Origin: Rhynochetos jubatus
Taxonomy: Eukaryota > Chordata > Aves > Eurypygiformes > Rhynochetidae
Length of the DNA stretch: 64,000 nt
Direction of reading: 5' to 3'
Assembly: GCA_027574665.1 (NCBI GenBank)
Contig: CM050651.1
Location: 9,859,501 to 9,923,500, forward strand
Shown: in pieces, positions 22,363 through 34,108 of the stretch
Position numbering within the stretch: position 1 is the stretch's first letter
Layout of the letters: each line of letters opens with the position of its first letter
Translations under genes and position numbers: made by a program
Notes under the pieces: model-generated
Told to the model about the DNA's origin: nothing
The model's input: only the letters and a program-made list of their open reading frames with translations
Database searches by the model: none

Positions 22363-25300
22363 CTAAGAGGGAAAGACACAAACTCCTGCTGTTGTAGAAG
22401 GACTGAATTCAATCGTTTGCTCCCTTCAGATCAACATTTTTAACCGAACCAAAGAACTGGCAGATATTCTGTCGGGTTTTTGTCTTGAAATGCCAAACCA
22501 TTAAAATCAACAAAGCCTGTCTGTGAGTTATGAGGTGGGACATGGATAAATGACCCAATTGTGTTTGCAGATGAACGGATGAGTTGACCTTTAGGTCTTT
22601 TCAACTTGCTTGCAAAGACTGATGTCAAATTATTCCAAAAATATCAAATTGTCTTATAATTTACAAAGTGGCTGCTGAACTGTTAGTGCAACATAGTCCA
22701 AGTCTGGTTTACTTCCAGTTGTGAGGGTTGGGATATTTGTGCTGAATGAGAGGAATGGGCTGCTTTTAAGCCCAGCAGGCCAGCCCCCCGCAGCCTGCCT
22801 CCCAGTCTGCTGGCCAGTCTCCCCTTCACAAGCTAGGAAATGGCTCAGCAGTTTCAACCAAGTTTGAGAAGGGACTTCATCACCTTACTTGTCTGCGAGC
22901 GCCAGGAGCTGGATAGAAGGAAGAGGTTCATGTTGGTGCCCACACTGGCAGAAGCACCGTCAGAAACCGTCAGTTACCGTGTGGGTTTGACAGGAGCTGC
23001 TGGGCCAACCCATGGCTCCAGCTCCAGACCAAGCGCTGCAGGTATCCACAGCGCGGGCTGATGTAGGGGAAGAGCAGATGGCCGGGCTCATTGCACTTGA
23101 AGGAGATGTAGGGGACAAAGGGCAAAAATTGATAGGAGATCAAGTTCTGCTCATTTTGCTCCTCATGGAATAAACTTTTATTATTGGAATGGCAGAGCAG
23201 CCCCACACTTTCTGTCAGGGTGAGACCCCTCTAACCAATCTGCTTTTCAAATTAGGTATCAGATTGGCATGTGCACCTCTTCTAGTTCTTTTTTCTCTAC
23301 TGCAGAAGACTTATTATAAATATGATCAGGGAATCTAGGAGTTTCTCTCATTCAAAGACATTTATTGAATATATAATAGTAGAGTGAAGGGATAACCGGT
23401 ACTTGTGTTCCACTTGCAGGGATCAAAATAACCGGACTGGTATTTTACACTCTATGTAAATGTCCTTGTAATGGTCTTCAGTTGACTTTGAAGATGGTCA
23501 GAGGTTAAAATACCAAGTAACTGTTGTATGAACAGTATTCCAAGATACAGCAGCTGGTGAAGATAAGGCAGTAGCTTAATTTCCTACCTTGTGGCATGTC
23601 TCTGCAGAGTGGACATAATTTGAAAAAAGTATTATAAAAATCACAATGCGTGACTGATACGGACAGATCCGTGAGTGTAGAACCAAGCTGTAGCCAGGAA
23701 ACTCCAACTTTCATGCTCAGTTGAGTGAACGTTGGGGTTGATCATCTCTTTTGAAATCTAATAAGTGCTTTTAATTGTTGACCAGTGACCTCTGAATTTG
23801 GCCCCTGAACAGTAGGTGGGGGCTATTCACTCTGCGACTCATGTTTTGGTAGTCTAGAGCAGAGCGTGATGTGCTGAAGTGGAAATGAGATACTGTGAGG
23901 CGCAGCAGCCTCGGCTGATGAGTGCATTTCAACGTTCAGCCTGGCTGGGGGTGTTTTGTTTATTTGTTCAGGGGAGGGAGGGAATACTGGAAAAATTACG
24001 CATTGCAACAGCGAACAGTTGGCTGCAGCTCTCATCAGGAGACAAAGTCATGCCTAATGACTAAAACAGGCAGCAGGTTGCAGATTTGGACTTCATGATG
24101 CGTTCCAGTCAGTAACATGAAAGACAGGAAATATCTTACACGTGCTGCCTTTGGGGAACAAGAGAAGATACGGAGGTCAGGCATGGCTCTACTACGTTTG
24201 CTGATAAATCTTTCCAATAGTGGGGTTTTTCTTTTTCTTTTTTTTTTTCTTTTTCTTTTTTTTTTTCATTTTATTTCCCTTTTCCCTGAGCAGTGTGGTG
24301 TTGCCTGCAAAGGAGTGGGAAGATCAAACAGCCTTTCAGCCAGCTGCTCAACATTGGTCACTGCCTTTGGAGAAGGATGAACCCATCAGCGCAGCTGAGC
24401 GCTGCTGTACATCACCCAGCACATGCAGAGGTAGGCTGCGAACGACCTTGAGCACCGTACCAACAGCATAGTAATAACATCAGTCTGTTATCTCCCAGTG
24501 CAATCCAGCAAGCTACTGGAGGCAGGGCTGACTCTGGAGCAGTTTTTAACTGCTTGCGTTTGAGAGCACATCTCTCCTCAGTGCAGTGAAATCACTGCAG
24601 CCTTAGAAACTCCTGCTGTTAACAGGATTGAAAGAGCTCTGCGTCTGTAGTCCTTTACACCCTTCTGTAAAAATAAGATAGCAGACACTTAAGAGGGTGT
24701 CATTCTTTCTGGTATTAGATTTTGGACAAGTCACTAGAAGAATGGTGGTCTCTATGTGGTAATGAACACGGTAAAACTGTGGTTTTTCTTTATAAATCCT
24801 GAAAAGCTGTAAAAAAAGGCAGCTTTACAGTTGTTATCCAAACACATCATAATACAGCAAATTACATTATATGGTTCCTAATATTTTGGCTGTTACTGTT
24901 ACTACTAGAATGACAAGTTAATGTGGCTGCTTCACGGGTAACTGAGGAGCAGGATCATTGTTGCAAACAGCTGTCACGTAAAAGAGGGAAGAGTAGAAGG
25001 AAGGAAGAAGTTTCATGCAGTCAATGGATTTCTTTTGCTAATCTATTTAATTACTTTATTGTGGTGATAATCATGAAGATTTTCTATATGACCATAGTAA
25101 AAAATTAGCCCTTCTACCTCAGGAAGAATAAGGTGCCTGGACCTTTAAGTTAGAGCAGGTAAAGGGGAGAATACAGAGATGCACAGGCTGAATCTCTCAG
25201 TGGTTGCTGCATTGGCTTCCCAAGGTCTGTAGCGTGCTTAGATACAAGCATGGGGTGAACCGCTTTGGGCCAGGACCAAGGTGTTTATGAACAGAAGCGA

Positions 25301-25850
25301 CATAATTGTGTCTGCGCCGCTGCCGAGGTGTGCCCGTGCCACCGTGGCTCGACTGCATGCTCAGGGTGGTATAAAACCTTGAAGAGCTTTTGCTGCCTGC
25401 CATGACGCAGCTTTGGGGTTCCATTTGGACATGGGTTTGACTGACTTTAGGTGAGAAATGTAGGGATTTTAACTCCTCAGTGGATAATTTTCTTTCAAAT
25501 CTTATTCCAGATATTTTTGTCTGTCCTGTAAAGAAATCCTGCGATATTTCTGATTCTGGACTCTGCTAGGGATGCAGATATGCATGAGCAAAACAGGAAC
25601 CAGAATATACATAGAATGGTTGGTTCAAATGTGTGCCAGAAAAAGAGAGGGCAAAAAGAGGGTGCGATTATTTCATCAGTTTCCTTAGGAGCTACAGGAA
25701 ATTATTTGTGTATTTTGAAACATGTAAGCCTTTTTCCTGAGTGTTTTTTGGAATATTCTAATAATCTACACAGTTTAGAAATGCCAGAGTAGAGGTGGGA
25801 CTTCACCTATGCCTGCACAGGGCATCAGCCAGCTGGGGCTGGAGCCTTAC
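22363..25850. other. Intronic or intergenic sequence
   Basis: No exon found. It holds the polypyrimidine tract at 24225-24286 and, near 22958-22984, a threefold repeat of ACCGTCAG-like words. Confidence 0.45.
24225..24286 (+). repeat. Low-complexity T/C tract
   Basis: About 60 bases of T runs broken by single C residues (TTTTTCTTTTTC, then T12-T14 runs). It generates poly-Phe/Leu frames on the plus strand, which are artefacts. It may represent microsatellite-type expansion. Confidence 0.95.
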
Positions 25851-25896
25851 CTGAGCAGCCAGTTACGTGCTGAACTGAAGTTCATTCCTGCTTCAG
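25851..25896 (-). CDS. Candidate short exon, minus strand
   Basis: A strong donor (GCTCAG|GTAAGG) and good acceptor (TTTTGTTATTAGTTCAG) bound 46 bases reading EAGMNFSSARNWLL in phase 1, ending in phase 2. It would be the first of four minus-strand candidates that chain in phase (25851, 22272, 19056, 17148). Not recognised. Confidence 0.25.
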
Positions 25897-28800
25897 CTGA
25901 ACTAATAACAAAATTCAGAACAATGTCAACATTCTCGGTTAAGGGATGCAATCCTTGGTTTAGAGTGCGATAAAAATCTACTGGAATCCCAGAGAATCAG
26001 CAAAAAAGCAGTCCAGAAGTCTGGATTTCCTCTGCGCAGTGAATTGCCAGAACATCTTGTTGCCCAACAAGGTACAAATTAGATTGTTCGTTTCCCAGCT
26101 GCAAGTTCTTGGTGCGGGGAGTGACGTGCATCAACAAAGCTGCTTGTGCATCTACGTATCGCTAGATTTACAGAGCCAGCGACAGCATAATTGTTTGATA
26201 GATGCAATATGTTATGGGGTCGCTCCCCAAATAACACGGACATCAATAGTTGGTCGTATTGTCAGCGTAGGAGCAATCTGTCCTCAAACTGTGTCTGAAA
26301 GCAACAAAACCACATTTTCTCAGAAAAATGCATGTTCGGTGGAGAAAAATCTTCGCTGGTTGTGGAGATACGTTGTGGTTAAAGTTTCTCAAAACTGCAA
26401 AGTAACTTCTGCCAGACAAATAGACACGGAATATGCTCTGTGAAAACTAAGCACGCGCTTGGCTGGTGAAGCACAGCCGTACTCACAGTGAACTGGGGGA
26501 ATGAGTCTTGAGATTCCAATTCAGTGAGTTCAAACTCTCATTGCTCTGAGCTACACCCAGAGTTTACTCAGTTAGTGAACAGGATCAGTTGTTTTAATTA
26601 CAGCCTTCCAGAACGCAGATTAGAAAAAAACAGTCAGATCAATAACATTGAGAATGTCCATTATTATTATTGTATTTTGGTCTGCTTGCGTTTTTCTCCA
26701 TAATCTTGTTGTCATGAACATTTTCCATGGAAAGTATAAAGTGAACAAGCCTTTTATTTTTCCAATCCAATGAATTTTTAGGAAGACGAACTGAATAACA
26801 TTTCCATATATCAGAAAGTGTTAACAGTACCAGGGAGGGAGGAAACTTGTTTCAGTTTGACAGAGGATTTTGCTCTTTTAGAAAGTTCTTTTTCTGTGTG
26901 GTGTTTTCTGTGCATTTGGGCCATCTATAAATAAAGTTAAAAGGCAGTTTTGATGTATGAGGTAAGGAAATGATCGATATTAGATTTTAAAGCATTTAGG
27001 ACTTTGACCTTAGTAGCTTATGTCTTGTTAAACCAGTAAATTAGAAGTGAGTCTACTTTATATTAATAACAAATATAAGTAGGATTGAAATTTCTGTTAA
27101 ATGCCCATTCACATTTCCTGTGCGCATCAGTTTTCTCTCATGTTTTTCTGAATCAGCCAGGATTTCTGTTTGAACAGACATTTTCAGTTCTTTGTGCGAG
27201 TTTTGAAAACATGCACCCAGCTACGAGCTGATGTGCAGGGTCACATCCCAGGAGACTGTTGGAAACATGACTGTAGCATAGCATACACCTTTGGTACACA
27301 CAGACACACACATAACGTGCCCCTTTTTATAGAAGGGATACGGTGTGGATTTTTCTACGTATGACTTAACGTATAACTTTGCAGTGAGGCCTGGGGAGAT
27401 CCCACACCTCACCCTTGCCCCATCACCAGCAGCGTATCTAGCAAGGGTACCTGCTCTTCTGTGTGGAGGGCAGCTGATTTTCGTGGTCATGTCATGGCTG
27501 GATGTCTGGGACGGGGGGATGCAGCAGCAGCCGTTGCCACAGTCAGACACATCTGGTGTGTGGCTGCAGTTCTTTCCCATGTGGGGTGTGTTTCCAGTTA
27601 TGAGGGGGGAAAATCGGCAGGACCCTCGCGTAGGGAAGGGGAAGCCGGGAGTGGGCAGCTGAACAGTTATTCCAGGCTGCAGTCCCGCACCACCCAGTCG
27701 TGGAGAGGGGCCCCTCGGAAAAGGCTGGCAGGGTGTGGGCAACCAGCCAGTGGTTTTCCTGCTAGAACAGGCTTTTGTGTGATATGAAAGACGTGATTTG
27801 TAAAAAGCAGTTTGTGTCATTTTTGAAGAGCAGTCAGGTTCACAGCACAACCATGCGCGGACACGAGGCCAGCGAGGAAGCCTCAGCAGCTGGCTCCGGT
27901 GCTGACACCCCTGTGGCTGCGCCTGCCGAGTGCTCAGCATGAGCTGCCCTATCCCGTTTCCCAGCTCTGATACCACGCTGCCATCTCTGTTGGTTGGGTG
28001 GTTGTTTTTCTGGGGGAGATTGTTCTGGTTTTTAGGTGTGCTGTAACCTCAGGCTTGAACAAGGCAGCAACGGGGCTACATGCCGACAAAAGCAAAATCC
28101 GTACTGGAAGGCTCTAAATTAGCAAGGAGGTTGCTGTAGAAAACGTGTTAAAAGCTGTGACCCGTTTCTTTTGTGGACACACATTAAGTCTGTGTGAAAT
28201 TCCTTCCAGTCCTCAGGGATACTTACAGACAGGGCGAGCAGGTCCTCCTGCAGGTTGGGCTTCTTCACTGCTTATGCTAAATCACTAATAAATACCTTCA
28301 GTAGCATGGAATTTGATAGAGAATTCCCAGGCCGTTAGATCTTCACCTTGTGTCATTATAACATTCATATTTGTATCTAATTTTGGTTTTGGTCTCTTAT
28401 TCCATTTTTGATGAAGAAAAGTGTTTCCATCCCCTGCCATGTCATGCTTTGTCACGAGCCTTCTGAGAGCTGAAGTGAAGGTTATCAAATCCCTCACTCA
28501 TCAGTATTGTTTCCTGAGTAACTCCCAGAGCTGGGAAATAAAGGCAAGACTATTACACAGCACATGAACAAAAGAAATCCCAGCTTGCTTTTGTAGATAG
28601 CCGAGAGTGGAAAATCATTAACTTGTTCATAATGCATTACCATAGGCTCTGTCGATGCATACACCTTTATTAGACTCACTACTCACAAATATTTCCAAAT
28701 GAAATGGATTTTCTTCATGAAATTTTCCTGATTATGAAGTTTTCTTTATGGCTTCAAAGATTATTTCAGCATCCTCCCACTCCAGCATTAGCGGCTTGGA

Positions 28801-29261
28801 TCCTGCATCATGATTAGCTGCATGTGTGTACCTGGATACTGGTCGTTGTCTTTAGCTGCAGCGGTCTGTCCTACCTGGCTGCCTTTAACCTCATTGTTTC
28901 TGGTTTGCCACTGTGTTCCTCTGTTTGTGAAGATTTGCCGAGCACCTACAGCTGACGATACAGAGGTGCAATTCGTTAGAACTAGGACAGAGAAATTAAT
29001 CTTTGGAAAAGCAATACGGATTTTAAATGTTAAGGCATTTAATAGAATCACACTGACCTTCACAATGGAACTTGCTCTGTCTTAGTCTACTGTTGCTACG
29101 TCTATGCCATACTTTAAAAGGCCTGGTCCCTTCTGTCCTACGGAAAGGTTAGGTTCCCAAGGAAAGACAAAGAATAGTGCCAAAGACCCAGCTGGGATCC
29201 AGGCGTTCTTGCAGGGTGGGGCACTGATCTTCTGTGTGCACTTTTGTTTTCTTTGCTTCAG
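25897..29261. other. Intronic or intergenic sequence with a long minus-strand ORF
   Basis: The longest open frame of the window (minus strand, 27221-27976, 251 codons) lies in a GC-rich patch. It is rich in Pro, Cys, Ser and Arg, has no recognisable domain, and no splice or promoter signal was identified. It is not called as a gene. A short ACAC run occurs near 27297-27312 and an ATT trinucleotide run near 26660. Confidence 0.4.
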
Positions 29262-29397
29262 GTTCCCGAGGTGGGCAGGGTGAGCTGCCCTTGCCAGCGT
29301 CGCCTGTCACTCCTCAGGGATTTAGCCTGTTTGGATGCCAGAAAGCAGCTCTTCCTCCCCAAAAGCCCATCTGATGCAAGTGCATCTTGTCTTTAAG
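29262..29397 (+). other. Candidate spliced exon, coding status unclear
   Basis: Acceptor TTGTTTTCTTTGCTTCAG and donor TTTAAG|GTAAGT are both near consensus and 136 bp apart, the strongest pair in the central part of the window. Joined in phase to the exon ending at 14049, the frame reads GSRGGQGELPLPASPVTPQG and stops (TGA) before the donor. A second frame (VPEVGRVSCPCQRRLSLL) runs to a TAA at the donor. A terminal-like exon with a downstream intron, or an exon of a non-coding RNA, fits better than an internal coding exon. Confidence 0.35.
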
Positions 29398-32300
29398 GTA
29401 AGTGGCCATTAAATAAGGAGCACAAGCTGCATTTCTCCTGTAGGTTCGCATAAATCATTCCACATACAAGGGCAGGTTTTCAGCAACGCAGACTGGTGTA
29501 GCTTGATCAAATCTTGGAGACTGTGGATCAGACCTGTGCCAGCTTATTGCAGGTTTTCAAAGGGGAACCGCACTGAAGCCTTGAAATACTAAGGGCACCT
29601 GATGAGCGTGGTGTTTCTTAGGAGAAAAGTCCTGTGAGCTACAGAAACCAAGAAAATCTTTATTAGTCTAAAGAAAGCAAACACCTGAAATGTGCCTTGA
29701 AATATATGCTTCAGCAGGTCCCACATCCCCAGGCATGAGACACCCGTGACTAATCCATTCAGCTCCCACGTGTCCTTGTCCTCTTCTCCCTGTATTTTTT
29801 TCCATATTTCTTCTTGGAGTTAGGTTTATTTTATGGTCTTTGTAAGCGGGAGCGGGGCCAGCAGGGCTGACAGAGGTAACTGAATCTGGTACCCTCCCCT
29901 ATGCAGGTTTCCAGCTGGTGTGTTTTCCTGTCTCACACCGGAGTCCCCAGGCTGTTCCTGCTCAAACGAGGTGCCATTACCTGTCACCGATAGGCTCTTG
30001 CAGGAAGTTACATTTTCATAAACCAAAAAGGATAAGGAGATCCTTGAGGTTTTTTGGTTCTGAAAGGGAGACACAAATGCTGGGATAAGACTGCATTGTC
30101 TGTCCTTAAAAGAATGGTGCACTTCCTTGGGGACAGATGCGGGATTTGTGTTCAAAATTTATTACCTGTTTTTTTGTTTCACATTTGTCAAGTTGTGATA
30201 GCCAGGTCCAACCAGGAATAACCAAGACTGGCTATTTCTGGAAGGGCAAAACCTGGCTAAGGCTTTGAAGAAGGCTCATGCATTTCAAATCAGATGTACC
30301 CAGGAAAAACTGGCTTCTGAAAGCTCAAGGGCGGCGGGAGTTGCGATACGCAAGGAGGCTGTGCCGGCCTTCCAGTTTAGAGTTTCACAGCCGTGTTTAC
30401 CCTTAAAAACATGTATCTGTTGAGTCAGTTCTTTACAGAGGTCTCGGCTGGAACAAACATGCTGTGGGGTGTGTGGGAGGATCTTTGCCAGCAGCTAAAG
30501 CCTGGCCCCGAGGCCAAGCTGCCCACGGGGAAGGGGCTAGCTTATCCTGATGTTTGGATGGGATCAGAAGTTGCACATCCAAGTAGCAGGGCTCTGCATC
30601 CGTATTCCAGTTGAACCTCGGCTGTAACCTGACCGAAACACAGGGAAAGCAGCATTGCGCCTGCCTTGAATTCATGTTGGCACCTTGTCATTTGGAGCCG
30701 TTTTTTAGTAGAGCAGCTGTTTACAAGGCACCCTTATTTTCTTGCATTTATTGCAGTAATAGGCAAAAATACTTGAAAGAGAGAAATCCTCTGATCAGAC
30801 ATTGCTAATGAAGAATTACTGCCTGTCTCATTCTCTTCTCTTCGGAATGTTGCTGTTGTTTCATATGTTGGTATGTGATTTGTAGCCTCCTTCTGGGGAG
30901 ACTGTCCTACCAGGTACCATCCTTTCTGGAAGGCTGTTTGCAGCATGTAGCTGTGCGCTTCCTTCATTCAAATTCATGTTGCTTTAAAGCTGCTCCTGTG
31001 ATGCGCACACACGATCCGCTTACAGCGGTGTATCATTTTCTTTCCCGGGAAGCTTGCAGGGGTGTGTTCATAGTTTTTTCTCCTAAGCTGAGGGTTTTAA
31101 AGAGAAGGAAAACTGAGAGCAGTTTCCATTAACTATTCCAAATGGAGGTGGTGGCGCTGGAGCTGTTCCCTTAAATTCCACCTCAGATAGGTTTCGTTGT
31201 GCGCCAGCTTTTCCCTGATATTTTCAGCTCTGGGCGCAACGTAAAATATCAGATATTATCCTTGGTTTAGTGTCACCACAGCCCACCATACGGGAAGTCC
31301 TGGGGTTTAAAGAAGCCTAAACTTGTACTTGAAACTCCTTTCTTGCTACAGGCTCCTGCATGCTTTCCTCTCTAGAAAATGGTTCAGTGTTGTTGGTCTC
31401 TGTTTCCATTACTGCCCCGTTTTTCTGCTTGCAACACATTTTTCAGTAGCGTGCCGTAATTCATGCTGAAATTCAGTGTGCTTGCCCGTATTTTAACTTT
31501 CTGGCCTGTTCTCGCATGAGCTCTGAGTTTACTCTCACACAGACAGCAGATTGGCTGTAATAGGTCTTGCTGAGCATTCGTGGGCTTTATCGTTGTTGTG
31601 GTTTAAGTGGTGTTTTTTTCCTGTTTCGCTGACTCTCTACGTTGTTCACTGAAGATGCAAATCTGCTGAAAACACTGTCTAAAAAGAAAACAGTTTCCCT
31701 TACCCTCAGACTAGCATTAAAAACCAATCTCTCAAAACAAAGTGTTTCAAAGCTCTCCACAAAAGGAATGTGTTTAAAGACAAATGGGAAGCCGTATGCT
31801 TTTGTAATGGAGAGTGTATTTTTAGGTAGTATGAATTTTATGGAAGTCGTAACGTTTTATGAATTTCAATGACTGTACTTCTCAGAAGAACTTGAATCTT
31901 ATTGTCAGTATGTCATCTGGGAAAAGGTCACCAGATCTGTTCCTAAACGAGAGGAATTTGCAAATAGGAGGCTGCGTGGGTTTGGGAAGAGAGTTTGAAA
32001 TAAATCCCTGCATGCACTGCGGTGTCTGCGCGGAGGGAAATGCACAGGCGATACAGCAAAATCAGTTGCCTGACTTCAGACTTTTTTTGGGGTTTCTCTG
32101 TGTCTAAAAACTAGCAACCCTCTGTGCCATGCAGGATTTACCTTCTGTCCCAGGGATTTGGCTCCCTTTCTTGATACAAATAAGAGATGACCCGCTCGCT
32201 ATTCTCCTAAGCTGCAAGTTGCTGAACTGCAGTTTCATAGCTGAACATCAGAAAAAACGTCCCTGAAATCGCTGCACCCAGCCCGTGATTGTGCCTCCGC

Positions 32301-33539
32301 TGAGCTCAGAATACAGCGCACCGGTCACCTTGAGGTGCGTGCTGAATGTAACTCCAGCTGTAGCTAGGGACACAAACGATGTCGCCGTGACTGGTTCCAA
32401 CCCCGTTATTGTGGATCAAGCTTGCACTGTGATCCTGTGAAATGACACAAGGTCTGTTTCAGCAGAAACTGGGAAGCAATGATTTTTTACCTTTTTTTTT
32501 CCCCTGTTAAGTTTAAACTGTTGACATGGTGCTAAATTCGGTACGCTGAAGGTGTTTCCATGTGTCACTTCTAATAGGATACAGGTGTCAGACAATTTGA
32601 GATTATTTCAAACCTAATTTTCCTAGAGTGAAGATACAAACAGTTACACCAGAAGCAGATGTTGGGCCTTTCTCACCCCTCCAAAATGTGGTTTGGCACC
32701 CATCCAGACTGAGTCTATGGGGAAAAAGAGAAAATTATATTTAATTTCAGCTTGCTTGGTTTTCTCCTTTCAAAATCTACATGAACGTGCAATAAAACAC
32801 CCCATCCCTTTTCCCTCTGCTTACACAGGGACAAAGTGTCTTGTTGCAAACAGATGGAGTACAGGCAGGTTGGGATGCGAACGCTTTTCCGTCTCCACAC
32901 TGTCACTATGTGGCCCAAAATCTGGCATCAAATGCTATCTCTTCCTTTTTGCTCTTACGCCTGTCTCTGTCAGGTACTTCCCAACGAACGCACTAGGAAG
33001 TGACGGCCGGGAAACAGAAGTTGCTAGGACTGCGCTAAACCACCAGTCTGGGGTCCTGCCTCTGCTCCGTCTCCATTGACCTGCCTGCGGGACCTGACTG
33101 CACCAGGCCCCAGGCAAGAAGCCCTGGAGCACCTCCGTCCCGCTCCCTTCAAGCTGCTAAGATCTTCCCTCGCTTCCCTTGGTTTTGAAGCAATGGCCCT
33201 TTTCCATCTTGTGCCGTCTGTGCAGATTTACATATGGCAGCTACGCGGCGTGTATACAGAACTAGATCACGTGCCGTCCCGCTCCTGAGGATGGCACACG
33301 TTCGCCATCGAGAGCAGCTTCACCAGGTGTAGTTACGCTTCATCAGAACTCACGTGGGTGACTGAAATTAAAGCTCAGAATCCTGGTATTACAGCCTCGT
33401 AGCAAAGACCCTGTTCTGAGGTTTTCTGTGCGGATTTTGGGTTCCGTTGCTCAAAGGCATCTTTCTTCACTCGATTCTAGTAAATGAATCTTAGGACTAT
33501 AAATCCCGCTTGTGTTCCAGCTGTATTGACAGTCAGGTT
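29398..33539. other. Intronic or intergenic sequence, no feature
   Basis: No exon recognised on either strand. Plus and minus frames at 30393-31132 and 32693-33132 overlap each other and lack splice support. Confidence 0.45.
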
Positions 33540-34020
33540 ACTGTAAAATGCTGCGGTCGAACAGTCTTAGCCCAAAGAACCGCACGTGAAAAAGATCACT
33601 AAGGATTTCATAAAATGTATTGTGGAGATGGCGATCTGGTTTTTCAATCAGTATTTGTCGCTCAGGCAAACGCCACTGAAAAGCTGCCATCAGAACTGAA
33701 CAACAAACGCGTTCGCGTTCAAGAGCCACAAACGTGGAAGGAGGAAACGAAGGAGCGAGCGGCACATTTACGTCATCCAGCTCTACGTGCCGGAGAACGG
33801 AGGGCATGAAGTGCTTCCACACAGTGTGAGGACTCCATGGGCTGGTAAATACGCAAGAGCGCGAGCAGCAGATGGTGGACAGGAGGCATTAACGCCGCTG
33901 CTCGTCTGCGCAGCATCGGTGCCGGTTGCAAGGGGAACTCCTCGAGTCAGCCCCCCACCGAGGCCACCGACGGAGGTGTGTGAACGCGGTCAGTAGAAAG
34001 CATCAAGTGCTGGCTTGCGA
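33540..34020. promoter_or_regulatory. CpG-enriched islet, possible regulatory element
   Basis: CpG dinucleotides are much denser here than in flanking sequence (for example AACGCGTTCGCGTTC near 33705-33720 and GAGCGAGCGG near 33755). A CRE-like TTACGTCATC lies near 33769-33778. Retained CpG suggests an unmethylated region such as an alternative promoter or enhancer, though some density could also come from unrecognised coding sequence: both strands carry protein-like frames here. Confidence 0.3.
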
Positions 34021-34072
34021 ATCAAAGGAAGAACTGTGGAAACGCCACTCTGCAAAGGGGCTTAACTGTGCT

Positions 34073-34108
34073 GCCAGGAACTTATCTAAAGCCAGGAAGT
34101 TATCTAGA
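34073..34108 (+). repeat. Imperfect 18-bp tandem duplication
   Basis: GCCAGGAACTTATCTAAA is followed directly by GCCAGGAAGTTATCTAGA, two adjacent units differing at two positions. No function is evident. Confidence 0.85.

Noticed and set aside
24220..24471. Poly-Phe/Leu frames on the plus strand
   Set aside because: They are produced by the T/C low-complexity tract.
26039..26443. 134-codon plus-strand frame, considered as a retroviral or enzyme fragment
   Set aside because: No reverse-transcriptase, protease or other motif is visible and no flanking long terminal repeats were found.
27221..27976. 251-codon minus-strand open frame, longest in the window
   Set aside because: It lies in a GC-rich patch where stops are rarer; composition is Pro/Cys/Ser/Arg-rich, no domain is recognisable, and no promoter or splice signals were identified.
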